The notes below the pieces were generated by a model, which saw nothing but the letters and a program-made list of their open reading frames with translations, was not told where the DNA came from and did not search any database. Below, one piece after another: positions 7,215 through 16,123 of a stretch of DNA of 37,545 nucleotides (the stretch's first letter is position 1; each line of letters opens with the position of its first letter). This DNA comes from Candidatus Peregrinibacteria bacterium (GTDB lineage Bacteria > Patescibacteriota > Gracilibacteria > UBA1369 > LOWO2-01-FULL-3), in the NCBI GenBank assembly GCA_007133095.1, contig SLNK01000009.1, forward strand, positions 1 to 37,545, read 5' to 3'. A program made the position numbers and the translations under genes.

Positions 7215-10200
7215 ATGCCTTACGAAGACCCCAAAAACATCAAAAAAGATAAATTCGACGCAATCAGTCTGTCCGTAGCTTCCCCGGAAGAAATTCTGTC
7301 TTGGTCGCACGGAGAAGTCAAAAAGCCGGAGACGATAAATTACAGGACTCAAAAACCTGAAAGAGAAGGTTTGTTCTGCGAAAAAATATTCGGTCCCACA
7401 AAAAACTGGGAATGTTACTGCGGAAAATACAAAAGGGTCAGATACAGAGGCGTAATATGTGAAAAATGTGGAGTGGAGGTCACCCGTTCTTCAGTAAGAA
7501 GAGAAAGGATGGCTCACATAAAATTGGCGGTACCGGTAACCCACATTTGGTTTTTGCGTTCAACGCCAAGCCGAATCGGCCTACTTTTGGATCTGCCTAT
7601 AAAAACTTTGGAGCAAGTGGTTTACTTTGCGGCATACATAATTTCAGAGGTTGACGAGAGCGAAAAAGAAAAGACTATTCAACAAATTCAGGAAGAATAC
7701 AGAATTCACAAGAAAAAAATCAAAGAAGAGTTTAAGCAGAAATCTTTGGAAGTTGAACAAATAGCAGATGACAAAATGCGAAAGAAAGCGATGCTCAGCG
7801 TTGAAAGCGAATTCGGAAGAAAAATTGAAGAACTGGATTTTCAACATTCCGACACAAAAGAGTCTTTGGAAAAACTCGCAATAGGAAAAGTTTATTCGGA
7901 AGTTGAATATCGCAGTATGTCAATGAAATTCGGACACACCTTCAAAGCGGGGACCGGTGCGGAAACAATCAGAGAAATAATCTCCAAAATAGACCTAAAA
8001 AAATTGATAGAAAATTTGGAGAAAGAGACAAAAAGAAGCACAGGCCAAAAACAGAAAAAGATTATTAAGAGAATAAAATTGGCGGGCGGTCTTCTAAAAG
8101 CGGGAGTCAAGCCTGAATGGTTCATAATGACAACACTGCCTATAATCCCACCGGATTTAAGGCCAATGGTCCAACTGGACGGAGGCAGATTCGCGGCATC
8201 GGATTTGAATGATCTGTACAGAAGAGTAATAAACAGAAACAACCGTCTAAAAAGACTGATTTCAATCGGCGCCCCTGAAGTAATTTGCAGAAACGAAAAA
8301 AGAATGCTTCAGGAAGCGGTGGACACATTACTAAATAACAGCGCAAGGCAAGGGAAAACGGTATTCAGCTCCGGAGATAAGAGAAAATTACGATCTCTAT
8401 CGGACATGCTGAAAGGAAAGCAAGGTCGATTCAGACAAAATCTACTTGGGAAACGTGTAGATTATTCGGGAAGGTCTGTAATTATCATAGGACCAAAACT
8501 AAGACTCAATCAGTGCGGAATGCCAAAAATAATGGCATTGGAATTATTCAAACCGTTCATAATCGGCAGATTGATCCGCGATGGATTTGCTCACAATATT
8601 AAAAACGCAGAAAAGCTCATCCAAACGGGGAAAAAAGAAGTTTGGGACATTTTGGAAGAAATAACAAAAGACCACCATGTGCTGCTAAACCGCGCTCCGA
8701 CACTGCACAGACTGGGTATTCAGGCGTTCCAGCCCGTGCTCATAGAAGGTAAAGCGATCCAGGTTCATCCTTTGGTATGTGCGGCCTTTAACGCGGACTT
8801 CGACGGAGACCAAATGGCTGTCCACATTCCTTTATCAAAAGCAGCTCAAGAAGAAGCGAAAACTTTAATGCTGTCATCAAGAAATCTTCTAAAGCCTTCC
8901 GCCGGAGAACCCATAGTTAGCCCGACACAAGACATGATCCTGGGCTGCTACTACCTTACAAAAATGACAGAAGGCGCGAAAGGAGAAGGCTCTGCGTTTT
9001 CCGATATAGAAGAAGCCGTTCTGGCTTACCAAAACGGATTTGTAGACCTGCAAGCAAAAATAAGCTGCAGATATAAAGGAGAAATAATCGAAACAACCAT
9101 AGGAAGATTGATTGTAAACAGCTTCATACCTGAAGGACTCCCCTATTACAACGAAAGCTTGGGAAAAAAGAAACTCATGGAAATCGTATCAACAAGCTTT
9201 GAAATGTTGGGAACGGAGGAAACCGCAAGACTGGCGGACAACCTCAAAGATATAGGATTCAGATTTGCCACAAAATCGGGAATAAGCATAAGCCAATCTG
9301 ACATGCTGGTCCCTGAAGGAAAAGAAGATTTAATTGAAGAAGCGTCAGAAACAGTCAAACAAATAAACAATCACTACTGGAAAGGCTTGATAACGGAAAA
9401 CGAAAGATACCTTCACACGGTAAAAATCTGGTCCGGAACAAAAGCGGAGATAACAAATCAGATGATCAGCAACATCGATGAAAACAACAACATCCACTAC
9501 ATGATAAATTCCGGGGCCAGAGGAAACTGGGGACAAATAACTCAGCTTTGCGGAATGAAGGGAATGGTCGCAAATCCGGCCGGAAAAACCATCGAACTTC
9601 CTATAAAATCTAATCTTAAGGAGGGCTTTAAGATTTTGGAATACTTCATCGCCACGCACGGAGGAAGAAAAGGGAAATCGGATACCGCTCTTAAAACAGC
9701 GGAGGCGGGATACCTAACAAGAAGATTGGTAGACTCAAATCAGGACGTTGTAATCCGAGAATGTGACTGCGGATCAACACATTCACACAACATTTCAAGA
9801 GAAGATTCGGAAGAAATAGGAGAAAAATTCGAAAATCGAATTTACGGAAGAACATTGGCGGAAAATCTAAAAGACAAGAAGGGGAAAGTGTTGGGCAAAA
9901 AAGGAGAAATTATAGAAAAGGACACAATAAAACTGATTGAAGAAAACAACGTTAAAGACGTAGAAGTAAGATCGGTTATAACCTGTAACACACTGGGAGG
10001 AATCTGTGTACAATGCTACGGAAAAGATCTGGGAACAAACAAAAAAGTGGAAATAGGAACAGCAGTCGGGATAATAGCCGCTCAAAGTATAGGAGAGCCG
10101 GGAACACAGCTGACAATGAGAACCTTCCACATGGGAGGTGTTGCCGAAGGAGGAGACATAACGCAAGGTCTAACCCGTGTTGAAGAGCTCTTTGAAGCAA

Positions 10201-11141
10201 GATCACCTAAAAGCCCCGCGGTAGTTTCCGAAATAGAAGGAAAAGCAACGATCCACCGCAAAGGAAAACTAACGGAAATAAGCGTTCTCTCCTCAGAGCC
10301 TGTTGAAATTACTTATCAGCTAATGGAAGAAATGATTCCAACGGTGAAAGTGGGAGACCGGGTGAAGCCAAAAATGATAATAGCGAGAGCGGAAAATCAA
10401 AAAGGCACCCTCAAGGCAACCGATGAAGCAAAAGTCAGAGAGATAAGAGGAGACAAAATCATCACCAAGACCGAAGGAAACATTACAAAGACTTACAAAA
10501 TCGAAGGCAGTAGAAACATAACAATTTCAAGTGGCGACATCGTTAAAAAAGGTCAACCTCTAACAAACGGCCACCTTGATCTAAAAGAATTGATGCGTCT
10601 TACAGATGAATATACGGTTCAAAAATATATCGTAACGGAGGTTCAAAGCATATATTCATCACAGGGACAGGCAATCAACGATAAACACGTAGAGATCATC
10701 GCAAAACAAATGTTATCAAAGGTTAGAATTTTTGAGAGCGGAGACAGCAATTTCCTTCCGGGCGAAATAGTAGACATAATAAGCCTCCGAAACACAAATG
10801 CGGAACTCAAGAAGAACAAAAAGAAAGAAGCAACCGGAGAAAGACTTCTTCTCGGGCTGACAAGAATAGCTCTGTACACGGACAGCTGGCTATCCGCGGC
10901 ATCGTTCCAAGAAACAATAAGAGTTCTTGTTGAAGCCGCTACAACAAGCAAAGTAGACAAGCTGGAAGGCCTCAAGGAAAACGTGATCATAGGTAAATTA
11001 ATTCCCGCAGGAGAGGTTTACAGAAGAAAAAATCCGGAACAGATGGAAAAAGTCGATCAGAAAGAATATGTCGAAGATGCAGAAATGACTGAAGAAAATG
11101 AGGAAGAAAAAGAGGAGAAAAAACACTTGCCTGTTATATAA
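7215..11141 (+). CDS. rpoC: RNA polymerase beta-prime subunit
   Basis: This is the second catalytic subunit of RNA polymerase. The N-terminal zinc site is complete (C67, C69, C82, C85). The metal-binding catalytic loop NADFDGDQ lies at 526-533 with Asp 528, 530 and 532. The second zinc site is C852, C924, C931, C934. The bridge-helix/trigger-loop region carries GTAVGIIAAQSIGEPGTQLTMRTFH split by short variation, and the C-terminal block contains TDSWLSAASFQETIRVL. The trigger loop continues directly into ITQGLTRVEELFEAR with no large lineage insert. The 1308-residue length is on the normal-to-compact side, and the tail is acidic. rpsL begins 25 bases after the stop, so the polymerase and str genes probably share a transcript. 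Confidence 0.99.
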   Translation: MPYEDPKNIKKDKFDAISLSVASPEEILSWSHGEVKKPETINYRTQKPEREGLFCEKIFGPTKNWECYCGKYKRVRYRGVICEKCGVEVTRSSVRRERMAHIKLAVPVTHIWFLRSTPSRIGLLLDLPIKTLEQVVYFAAYIISEVDESEKEKTIQQIQEEYRIHKKKIKEEFKQKSLEVEQIADDKMRKKAMLSVESEFGRKIEELDFQHSDTKESLEKLAIGKVYSEVEYRSMSMKFGHTFKAGTGAETIREIISKIDLKKLIENLEKETKRSTGQKQKKIIKRIKLAGGLLKAGVKPEWFIMTTLPIIPPDLRPMVQLDGGRFAASDLNDLYRRVINRNNRLKRLISIGAPEVICRNEKRMLQEAVDTLLNNSARQGKTVFSSGDKRKLRSLSDMLKGKQGRFRQNLLGKRVDYSGRSVIIIGPKLRLNQCGMPKIMALELFKPFIIGRLIRDGFAHNIKNAEKLIQTGKKEVWDILEEITKDHHVLLNRAPTLHRLGIQAFQPVLIEGKAIQVHPLVCAAFNADFDGDQMAVHIPLSKAAQEEAKTLMLSSRNLLKPSAGEPIVSPTQDMILGCYYLTKMTEGAKGEGSAFSDIEEAVLAYQNGFVDLQAKISCRYKGEIIETTIGRLIVNSFIPEGLPYYNESLGKKKLMEIVSTSFEMLGTEETARLADNLKDIGFRFATKSGISISQSDMLVPEGKEDLIEEASETVKQINNHYWKGLITENERYLHTVKIWSGTKAEITNQMISNIDENNNIHYMINSGARGNWGQITQLCGMKGMVANPAGKTIELPIKSNLKEGFKILEYFIATHGGRKGKSDTALKTAEAGYLTRRLVDSNQDVVIRECDCGSTHSHNISREDSEEIGEKFENRIYGRTLAENLKDKKGKVLGKKGEIIEKDTIKLIEENNVKDVEVRSVITCNTLGGICVQCYGKDLGTNKKVEIGTAVGIIAAQSIGEPGTQLTMRTFHMGGVAEGGDITQGLTRVEELFEARSPKSPAVVSEIEGKATIHRKGKLTEISVLSSEPVEITYQLMEEMIPTVKVGDRVKPKMIIARAENQKGTLKATDEAKVREIRGDKIITKTEGNITKTYKIEGSRNITISSGDIVKKGQPLTNGHLDLKELMRLTDEYTVQKYIVTEVQSIYSSQGQAINDKHVEIIAKQMLSKVRIFESGDSNFLPGEIVDIISLRNTNAELKKNKKKEATGERLLLGLTRIALYTDSWLSAASFQETIRVLVEAATTSKVDKLEGLKENVIIGKLIPAGEVYRRKNPEQMEKVDQKEYVEDAEMTEENEEEKEEKKHLPVI

Positions 11142-11166
11142 ACATAATATAAACTCAATCGCACTT

Positions 11167-11580
11167 ATGCCAACAATAAATCAATTAGTCAAAACCCCGC
11201 GTAGAAAAGTTCAAAAGAAGAGCAAATCTCCTGCACTTCAGAGTGGATTCAACCATCTTAAGAACAGAAACGTAACTTTGAACTGTCCTCAAAAGCGCGG
11301 AGTATGTGTAAAAGTAACAACACTTACACCCAAAAAGCCAAACTCTGCCTTAAGAAAAGTTGCCAGAGTCAGGTTAACAAACGGGATGGAAGTGAATGCC
11401 TATATCCCGGGAGAAGGACACAATCTCCAAGAACACTCGGTAGTAACGATAAGAGGAGGTAGAGTAAAAGACTTGCCCGGTGTCAGATACCACATAGTAA
11501 GAGGAACCTTGGATACACAAGGTGTGGACAAAAGAAGACAGGGTCGCTCAAAATACGGAACAAAAAAACCTAAAGAATAG
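11167..11580 (+). CDS. rpsL: Ribosomal protein S12
   Basis: S12 sits at the decoding centre of the 30S subunit. The start is the ATG at 11167 (MPTINQLVKTPR), the classic S12 N-terminus; an ATG at 11098 is in frame but lies inside the end of rpoC and would add an unrelated 23 residues. Decoding-site loops are present: TPKKPNSALRK and GGRVKDLPGVRYH, including the Lys of the first loop and the Asp of the second that matter for streptomycin and accuracy. At 137 residues it is the long form, with an extra stretch of about 14 residues (SGFNHLKNRNVTL) before CPQKRGVC, resembling the insertion seen in Firmicutes S12. First gene of the str cluster. Confidence 0.98.
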   Translation: MPTINQLVKTPRRKVQKKSKSPALQSGFNHLKNRNVTLNCPQKRGVCVKVTTLTPKKPNSALRKVARVRLTNGMEVNAYIPGEGHNLQEHSVVTIRGGRVKDLPGVRYHIVRGTLDTQGVDKRRQGRSKYGTKKPKE

Positions 11581-11664
11581 GGCGCCTTCGGCGCCCGTCT
11601 ACGACGTTCCGGCCGCCTCCCGCGGTCACCCGGAACGTCAAAAAACCGCCCGCCTCCGGCGGGC
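11580..11664 (+). promoter_or_regulatory. GC-rich triple-hairpin intergenic region between rpsL and rpsG
   Basis: Three hairpins stand in 85 bases: 11580-11596 (seven pairs, loop TTC, beginning in the rpsL stop codon), 11603-11639 (ten perfect pairs at the base, with a smaller CCGC/GCGG stem inside) and 11648-11664 (seven pairs, loop TCC). None is followed by a T-tract on the plus strand, but the A-run 11640-11645 gives the third hairpin a terminator-like form when read on the minus strand. In many bacteria this gap carries the S7 feedback site; whether this one does is unknown. The GC content contrasts sharply with the flanking genes. Confidence 0.6.
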
Positions 11665-11681
11665 TCCCTAAATTACAAACC

Positions 11682-12131
11682 ATGACAATAAAACAATACA
11701 TTCCGGAAGACTCCTCCCCACTGCAGGAAAAATTCATAAATTACCTGATGATACAAGGGAAAAAGTCTACAGCAAGAAGAATCTTCAATGAAACATTGAA
11801 ACTTCTCAGTAAAAAAGAGTCCGGTGATCCTGAAAAAATATTCAGAACAGCAATAGACAATGTAAAACCTCAAATGGAAGTTAAGGCAAAAAGAATAGGA
11901 GGTGCGGTTTACCAAGTTCCCAGGGAAGTGAAACCGGACAGACAAATAGCGCTGGCATTCAGATGGATAATTCAAGCGGCAAAAGCGAAAAAAGGAGCCC
12001 CTATGGCTCAAAAATTGGCAAGCGAACTTTTTGACGCGTCAAAAGAACAAGGGACGGCGATGAAGAAGAAAGAAGATACTCACCGCATGGCTGAAGCCAA
12101 CAAAGCATTCGCTCACCTGGCAAAATATTAA
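11682..12131 (+). CDS. rpsG: Ribosomal protein S7
   Basis: S7 nucleates assembly of the 30S head and contacts E-site tRNA. The body is well conserved: KFINYLMIQGKKSTARRIF near residue 16, then the GGAVYQVPREVKPDRQIALAFRWI block, and a C-terminal part with an intact AEANKAFAHL. At 149 residues the N-terminus is about ten residues shorter than usual and lacks the basic RRR-type beginning, which normally touches 16S rRNA. The ATG at 11682 is the first in frame after the hairpin region. fusA follows after 12 bases. Confidence 0.97.
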   Translation: MTIKQYIPEDSSPLQEKFINYLMIQGKKSTARRIFNETLKLLSKKESGDPEKIFRTAIDNVKPQMEVKAKRIGGAVYQVPREVKPDRQIALAFRWIIQAAKAKKGAPMAQKLASELFDASKEQGTAMKKKEDTHRMAEANKAFAHLAKY

Positions 12132-12143
12132 CCAATAAATTCA

Positions 12144-14234
12144 ATGGCTGAAGATCTAAATCGTTTAAGAAATATCGGTATCATTGCTCATATAGATGCC
12201 GGAAAAACAACCGTTACGGAAAGAATTCTTTTCTACACGGGAAGAATACACAAAGTTGGCGAAACCCATGAGGGAGAATCCCAAATGGATTGGATGGAAC
12301 AGGAAAGAGAAAGAGGGATTACAATTACTTCAGCTGCGACCACCTGTTACTGGAAAACAACCGATACCGGAGAAGAACACAGAATAAATATAATAGACAC
12401 TCCGGGGCACGTGGATTTCACGGCGGAAGTAGAAAGATCCCTTCGCGTCCTTGACGGAGGCGTCGCTGTATTTGATGGAGCCATGGGGGTGGAACCTCAA
12501 TCAGAAACGGTTTGGAGACAAGCGGACAAATACAAAGTCCCAAGACTGGCCTTCATCAATAAAATGGACAAAATGGGAGGTGATTTCTATATGAGTTTAA
12601 AAAGTATCCACGAAAGATTAAATCCCAACGCGGTCGCCATACAACTTCCAATAGGAGCAGAAAGCGATTTTAACGGAGTCATAGATTTGATAGAAAGAAA
12701 AGCTTATAAATTTGAAGGTGAACGTGGAGAAAAAATTACAGAAATTGAAATTCCGGAAGACATGAAAGAAAAAGTGGAAGAATATAGAGCGATCATGGTG
12801 GAAAAAGTAGCGGAAAACGATGATTCTTTAATGGAAAAATTTATAGAAGGAGAAGAAATAAGTGTAGAAGAAATTAAAAAAGCGATAAGGAACGCGACCA
12901 TAGCAAACAAAATTTATCCGGTCCTTTGCGGCACCGCGCTTCAAAACAAAGGAGTTCAATTGGTTATTAATGCGGTTTGCGCATATTTGCCAAGCCCCAA
13001 AGATCTTCCCCCGATGACAGGTGAAGATCCAAAAACCGGAGAACCTATAACAAGAAACTTGGACGAGTCCGAGCCCTTCTCGGCATTGGCTTTCAAAATA
13101 GCCACAGATCCATTCGTGGGAAGTTTATGTTTCTTCAGAGTTTATTCCGGAGTTCTGGAAGCCGGAAGCTACGTGGTAAACATGTCTACCGGAAATAAAG
13201 AAAGAATAGGAAGAATCTTGAAAATGCACGCAAACTCAAGAGAAGAAGTTAAACAAGTCAGAGCCGGTGATATCGGAGCAATCGTGGGCCTTAAAAAAAC
13301 CACAACGGGAGACACCCTTTGTGATCCGGGCCACCCGATTTTACTTGAAAATATAACATTCCCCGAACCTGTTATCAGAATCGCAGTTGAACCGAAAACA
13401 AAAGCGGATCAGGAAAAAATGGGAGTGGCTCTACAAAAATTAGCGGAAGAAGATCCTACATTCAGAGTAAATACGGACGAAGAAACAGGTCAAACAATAA
13501 TCGCCGGAATGGGAGAACTACATCTGGACATAATCGTGGACAGAATGAAAAGAGAGTTCAAGGTGGAAGCAAATGTGGGAGCGCCACAAGTGGCTTACAG
13601 AGAAACGATTACAAAGGAACTTACAATGGAAGAAAAATACGCAAAACAAAGTGGAGGCCGCGGTCAATACGGACATGTATTCTTACGCGTTACTCCGCAA
13701 GAACCCGGAGAAGGATACGAATTCGTCAATTCAATTGTGGGAGGAAAAATTCCGAAAGAATACATTCCCGCAGTTGATAAAGGAATTCAAGAAGCTATGT
13801 CTCGCGGAATAATGGCCGGATACCCGGTCGTGGACGTAAAAGCAGAACTTTACGATGGAAGCTACCACGATGTAGACTCATCGGAAATGGCATTCAAAAT
13901 AGCAGCATCTATTTGTTTCCAAAACGCCGTAAAACAAGCCGGCCCGGTAATACTGGAACCCATAATGGATGTTGAGGTAACCGTCCCAGACGATTATTTC
14001 GGAGACGTAATGGGAAACATTAACGCCAGAAGAGGACAGATCATTGAAAGCGGAGACAGAGGACTTATAAAGTTCATCAAATCAAAAATACCTTTGGCGG
14101 AAATGTTTGGATACGCCACGGATCTAAGATCAATGACACAAGGAAGAGGAAACTACACGATGGAATTCGGGCACTATGAAAAAGTTCCATCAAACGTAGC
14201 GGAAGACATAATAAGCAAGAAAGCATCCGCTTAA
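12144..14234 (+). CDS. fusA: Elongation factor G
   Basis: This GTPase drives ribosomal translocation and, with RRF, ribosome recycling. G1 is AHIDAGKT (residues 15-22), followed by switch I with RGITITSAATTC, G3 DTPGHVDFT, and G4 NKMDK. Domains II to V follow in order, including the domain IV stretch around GGRGQYGHV and the C-terminal RSMTQGRGNYTMEFGHYEKVP. At 696 residues it is full length with no truncation. It is the usual third gene of the str operon; tuf follows after its own promoter. Confidence 0.99.
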   Translation: MAEDLNRLRNIGIIAHIDAGKTTVTERILFYTGRIHKVGETHEGESQMDWMEQERERGITITSAATTCYWKTTDTGEEHRINIIDTPGHVDFTAEVERSLRVLDGGVAVFDGAMGVEPQSETVWRQADKYKVPRLAFINKMDKMGGDFYMSLKSIHERLNPNAVAIQLPIGAESDFNGVIDLIERKAYKFEGERGEKITEIEIPEDMKEKVEEYRAIMVEKVAENDDSLMEKFIEGEEISVEEIKKAIRNATIANKIYPVLCGTALQNKGVQLVINAVCAYLPSPKDLPPMTGEDPKTGEPITRNLDESEPFSALAFKIATDPFVGSLCFFRVYSGVLEAGSYVVNMSTGNKERIGRILKMHANSREEVKQVRAGDIGAIVGLKKTTTGDTLCDPGHPILLENITFPEPVIRIAVEPKTKADQEKMGVALQKLAEEDPTFRVNTDEETGQTIIAGMGELHLDIIVDRMKREFKVEANVGAPQVAYRETITKELTMEEKYAKQSGGRGQYGHVFLRVTPQEPGEGYEFVNSIVGGKIPKEYIPAVDKGIQEAMSRGIMAGYPVVDVKAELYDGSYHDVDSSEMAFKIAASICFQNAVKQAGPVILEPIMDVEVTVPDDYFGDVMGNINARRGQIIESGDRGLIKFIKSKIPLAEMFGYATDLRSMTQGRGNYTMEFGHYEKVPSNVAEDIISKKASA

Positions 14235-14241
14235 AATGTCC

Positions 14242-14270
14242 TTGCAAACAATTTTTTTTTCCGATACTAT
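14242..14270 (+). promoter_or_regulatory. Promoter of tuf
   Basis: TTGCAA (14242-14247) and TACTAT (14265-14270) are 17 bases apart, with a run of ten T in the spacer. Initiation near 14277 gives a leader of about 30 nt before tuf. This would allow tuf to be expressed above the rest of the str operon, as is common for EF-Tu. Confidence 0.55.
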
Positions 14271-14307
14271 TCCTGCGCTTTTATTTAAACCATAACACAC
14301 TCATATC

Positions 14308-15495
14308 ATGGCAGAAGGAACATTCGACAGAAGCAAAACCCACGTCAACGTAGGTACAATCGGCCACGTAGACCACGGTAAAACAACGCTTACAGCCGCA
14401 ATAACAAACGTAGCGGCAAAAAAATTCGGCGGAGCAAACAAAGGTGTAGCGTTTGATCAAATTGATAACGCCCCCGAAGAAAAAGAAAGAGGTATAACTA
14501 TAGCAACCTCTCACCAAGAGTATGAAACTGACAAGAGACACTACGCTCACGTAGACTGTCCCGGCCACGCCGACTACGTAAAAAACATGATTACCGGTGC
14601 GGCCCAAATGGACGGTGCAATTCTTGTTGTATCAGCTGCTGATGGACCCATGCCACAGACTCGTGAACACATCCTGCTTGCAAGACAGGTAAACGTTCCA
14701 TATATAGTCGTTTTCTTGAACAAGATGGACATGGCAGACGAGGAGATAGCCGAACTTTCAGAAATGGAAGTACGTGAACTTTTGAACAAGTATGAATTCC
14801 CCGGCGATGATACTCCTATAATAAAAGGGTCGGCGTTGAAGGCTTTGGAAGGAGACGCGGAATACGAAGAGAAAATAGTAGAACTTTTGAAAGCACTGGA
14901 CGATTATATTCCGGATCCTGTAAGAGAACTGGACAAGCCATTCCTTATGCCGGTTGAAGATGTATTCTCAATCAAAGGAAGAGGGACTGTAGCAACGGGA
15001 AGAGTTGAGCAAGGAGTTGTAAACGTAAACGACGAGATTGAAATAATCGGGATCAAAGAAACAAGGAAAATTATCGTTACGGGAGTTGAGATGTTCAAGA
15101 AAACACTGGACAGAGGACAAGCCGGAGATAATGTCGGTATACTTTTGAGAGGCATTGAAAGAGAGGAAATTGAAAGAGGACAAGTTCTGGCAAAACCCGG
15201 ATCAATAACTCCTCACACAAAATTCGAATGTGAAGTCTACGTCCTGACCAAAGATGAAGGAGGAAGACATACTCCTTTCTTCAAAGGATACAAACCTCAA
15301 TTCTACATCAGAACAACAGACGTAACGGGAGATGTTGAGTTACCAGCAGACGTAGAAATGGTTATGCCCGGAGATAACGTGAAAATGACTGTAACTTTGG
15401 GAGCGCCGATAGCGTTGGACGAAGGAACAAGATTCGCTATCCGTGAAGGAGGAAGAACCGTAGGTGCGGGAGTTGTAGCAAAGATTTTGGAATAG
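14308..15495 (+). CDS. tuf: Elongation factor Tu
   Basis: EF-Tu delivers aminoacyl-tRNA to the ribosomal A site. G1 is GHVDHGKT (residues 19-26), switch I contains RGITIATSHQEYE, G3 is DCPGH (83-87), G4 is NKMD (138-141), and G5 is GSALKALEG. Domains 2 and 3 are complete, including the GRGTVATGRVEQG and PFFKGYKPQFYIRTTDVTG blocks. At 395 residues it is full length. Some positions are unusual for the family (Met in NKMD, and Ala-Thr in ITIATSH where Asn-Thr is usual). It has its own promoter upstream and an intrinsic terminator just after the stop. Confidence 0.99.
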   Translation: MAEGTFDRSKTHVNVGTIGHVDHGKTTLTAAITNVAAKKFGGANKGVAFDQIDNAPEEKERGITIATSHQEYETDKRHYAHVDCPGHADYVKNMITGAAQMDGAILVVSAADGPMPQTREHILLARQVNVPYIVVFLNKMDMADEEIAELSEMEVRELLNKYEFPGDDTPIIKGSALKALEGDAEYEEKIVELLKALDDYIPDPVRELDKPFLMPVEDVFSIKGRGTVATGRVEQGVVNVNDEIEIIGIKETRKIIVTGVEMFKKTLDRGQAGDNVGILLRGIEREEIERGQVLAKPGSITPHTKFECEVYVLTKDEGGRHTPFFKGYKPQFYIRTTDVTGDVELPADVEMVMPGDNVKMTVTLGAPIALDEGTRFAIREGGRTVGAGVVAKILE

Positions 15496-15514
15496 TAAAT
15501 AGAATTATCAAATT

Positions 15515-15553
15515 AAAAAGCGTCTCCGAGAATATCCCGGAGACGCTTTTTTT
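15515..15553 (+). terminator. Intrinsic terminator of tuf
   Basis: A stem of AAAAAGCGTCTCCG pairing with CGGAGACGCTTTTT around a nine-base loop, then a T-run to 15553, forms a textbook Rho-independent terminator 20 bases after the tuf stop. It separates the str operon from the S10 region. Confidence 0.93.
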
Positions 15554-15561
15554 AAAAAAAA

Positions 15562-15590
15562 TTGACAACCTTTACTCCATCCTCTATAAA
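15562..15590 (+). promoter_or_regulatory. Promoter of rpsJ (S10)
   Basis: A consensus TTGACA (15562-15567) and TATAAA (15585-15590) with exactly 17 bases between them is the best sigma-70-type promoter in the window. It lies directly after the tuf terminator, and initiation near 15597 would transcribe the structured leader before rpsJ. Confidence 0.85.
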
Positions 15591-15596
15591 GAATCT

Positions 15597-15744
15597 ACAA
15601 ATTTGATTTTCTGCTTTTAGAAAATCACCCGCGAAGAGAAACTTCCTTAGCGGGACAGCTCGGGAAAGTACGCGTCAAATAAGACGCAAATAATGCAAAC
15701 CGAGCTCAAAAACTCGGTTTTTTTTATCCTTAACACAACATAAT
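15597..15744 (+). promoter_or_regulatory. Structured rpsJ leader with attenuator-like alternative pairing
   Basis: Between the promoter and the rpsJ start lie, in order: a perfect eight-pair hairpin (15605-15626), a bulged hairpin (15628-15654; CCCGC-GAAG pairs with CTTC and GCGGG around a four-base bulge), a pairing of 15657-15663 (AGCTCGG) with 15700-15706 (CCGAGCT) that encloses a five-pair hairpin (15672-15687), and a full intrinsic terminator (15697-15725). The long-range pairing uses the same bases as the left arm of the terminator, so the two are mutually exclusive. This is the form of a transcription attenuator, possibly sensing a ribosomal protein or a small ligand. I do not recognise it as a known riboswitch class. 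Confidence 0.65.
15697..15725 (+). terminator. Intrinsic terminator in the rpsJ leader
   Basis: AAACCGAG (15697-15704) pairs with CTCGGTTT (15713-15720) around an eight-base loop, and eight T follow from 15718. It lies 20 bases before the rpsJ start, downstream of a strong promoter, so transcription of rpsJ requires read-through or the alternative fold described for the leader. Confidence 0.8.
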
Positions 15745-16074
15745 ATGGCTCCCAAACAAAAAATCCGTATAAAAATTCGCTCATTTGATCACAAGGTGAT
15801 AGATGAAACGGCAAAACTAATAATTGAAACAGCGGAAAGAGCCGGCGCTATGGTTTGCGGACCTATTCCCCTACCAACAAAAATAGAAAAATTCACGGTC
15901 AATAAATCCACATTCGTTCACAAAACAGCCAGAGAACAATTTGAAATGAGAACACACTCAAGGTTGATAGATATAACGGAAACAACGTCTCACACAATAG
16001 AGTCACTATCAAATTTGAGCCTACCGGCGGGAGTTGAGATCGAAATAAAAATGCTACAAGAAGCGGACAAATAA
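15745..16074 (+). CDS. rpsJ: Ribosomal protein S10 (NusE)
   Basis: S10 is a 30S head protein and, as NusE, part of the antitermination complex. The conserved KIRIKIRSFDHKVID, GPIPLPTKIEKFTVNKS, REQFEMRTHSRLIDI and GVEIEIKM are all present. At 109 residues it is slightly longer than the usual 102-104. It is separated from rplC, its normal operon partner, by a cation exchanger gene and a second promoter, so S10 may be made as a one- or two-gene unit under the attenuator-like leader. Confidence 0.98.
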   Translation: MAPKQKIRIKIRSFDHKVIDETAKLIIETAERAGAMVCGPIPLPTKIEKFTVNKSTFVHKTAREQFEMRTHSRLIDITETTSHTIESLSNLSLPAGVEIEIKMLQEADK

Positions 16075-16087
16075 AACTTCGCCGAAA

Positions 16088-16116
16088 TTGACCGCCATCC
16101 TAAAATTATGATAAGT
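16088..16116 (+). promoter_or_regulatory. Possible leaderless promoter of the exchanger gene
   Basis: TTGACC (16088-16093) and ATAAGT (16111-16116) are 17 bases apart, and the -10 box ends seven bases before the ATG at 16124. The -10 match is weak, but the spacing to the start codon is the same as for the ABC ATPase and trmD genes. The gene could equally be read from the rpsJ promoter. Confidence 0.35.
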
Positions 16117-16123
16117 TTTTCAT

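Noticed and set aside
11098..11166. Upstream ATG of rpsL at 11098.
   Set aside because: It lies inside the rpoC 3' end and adds 23 residues not found in S12; MPTINQLVK at 11167 is the family start.
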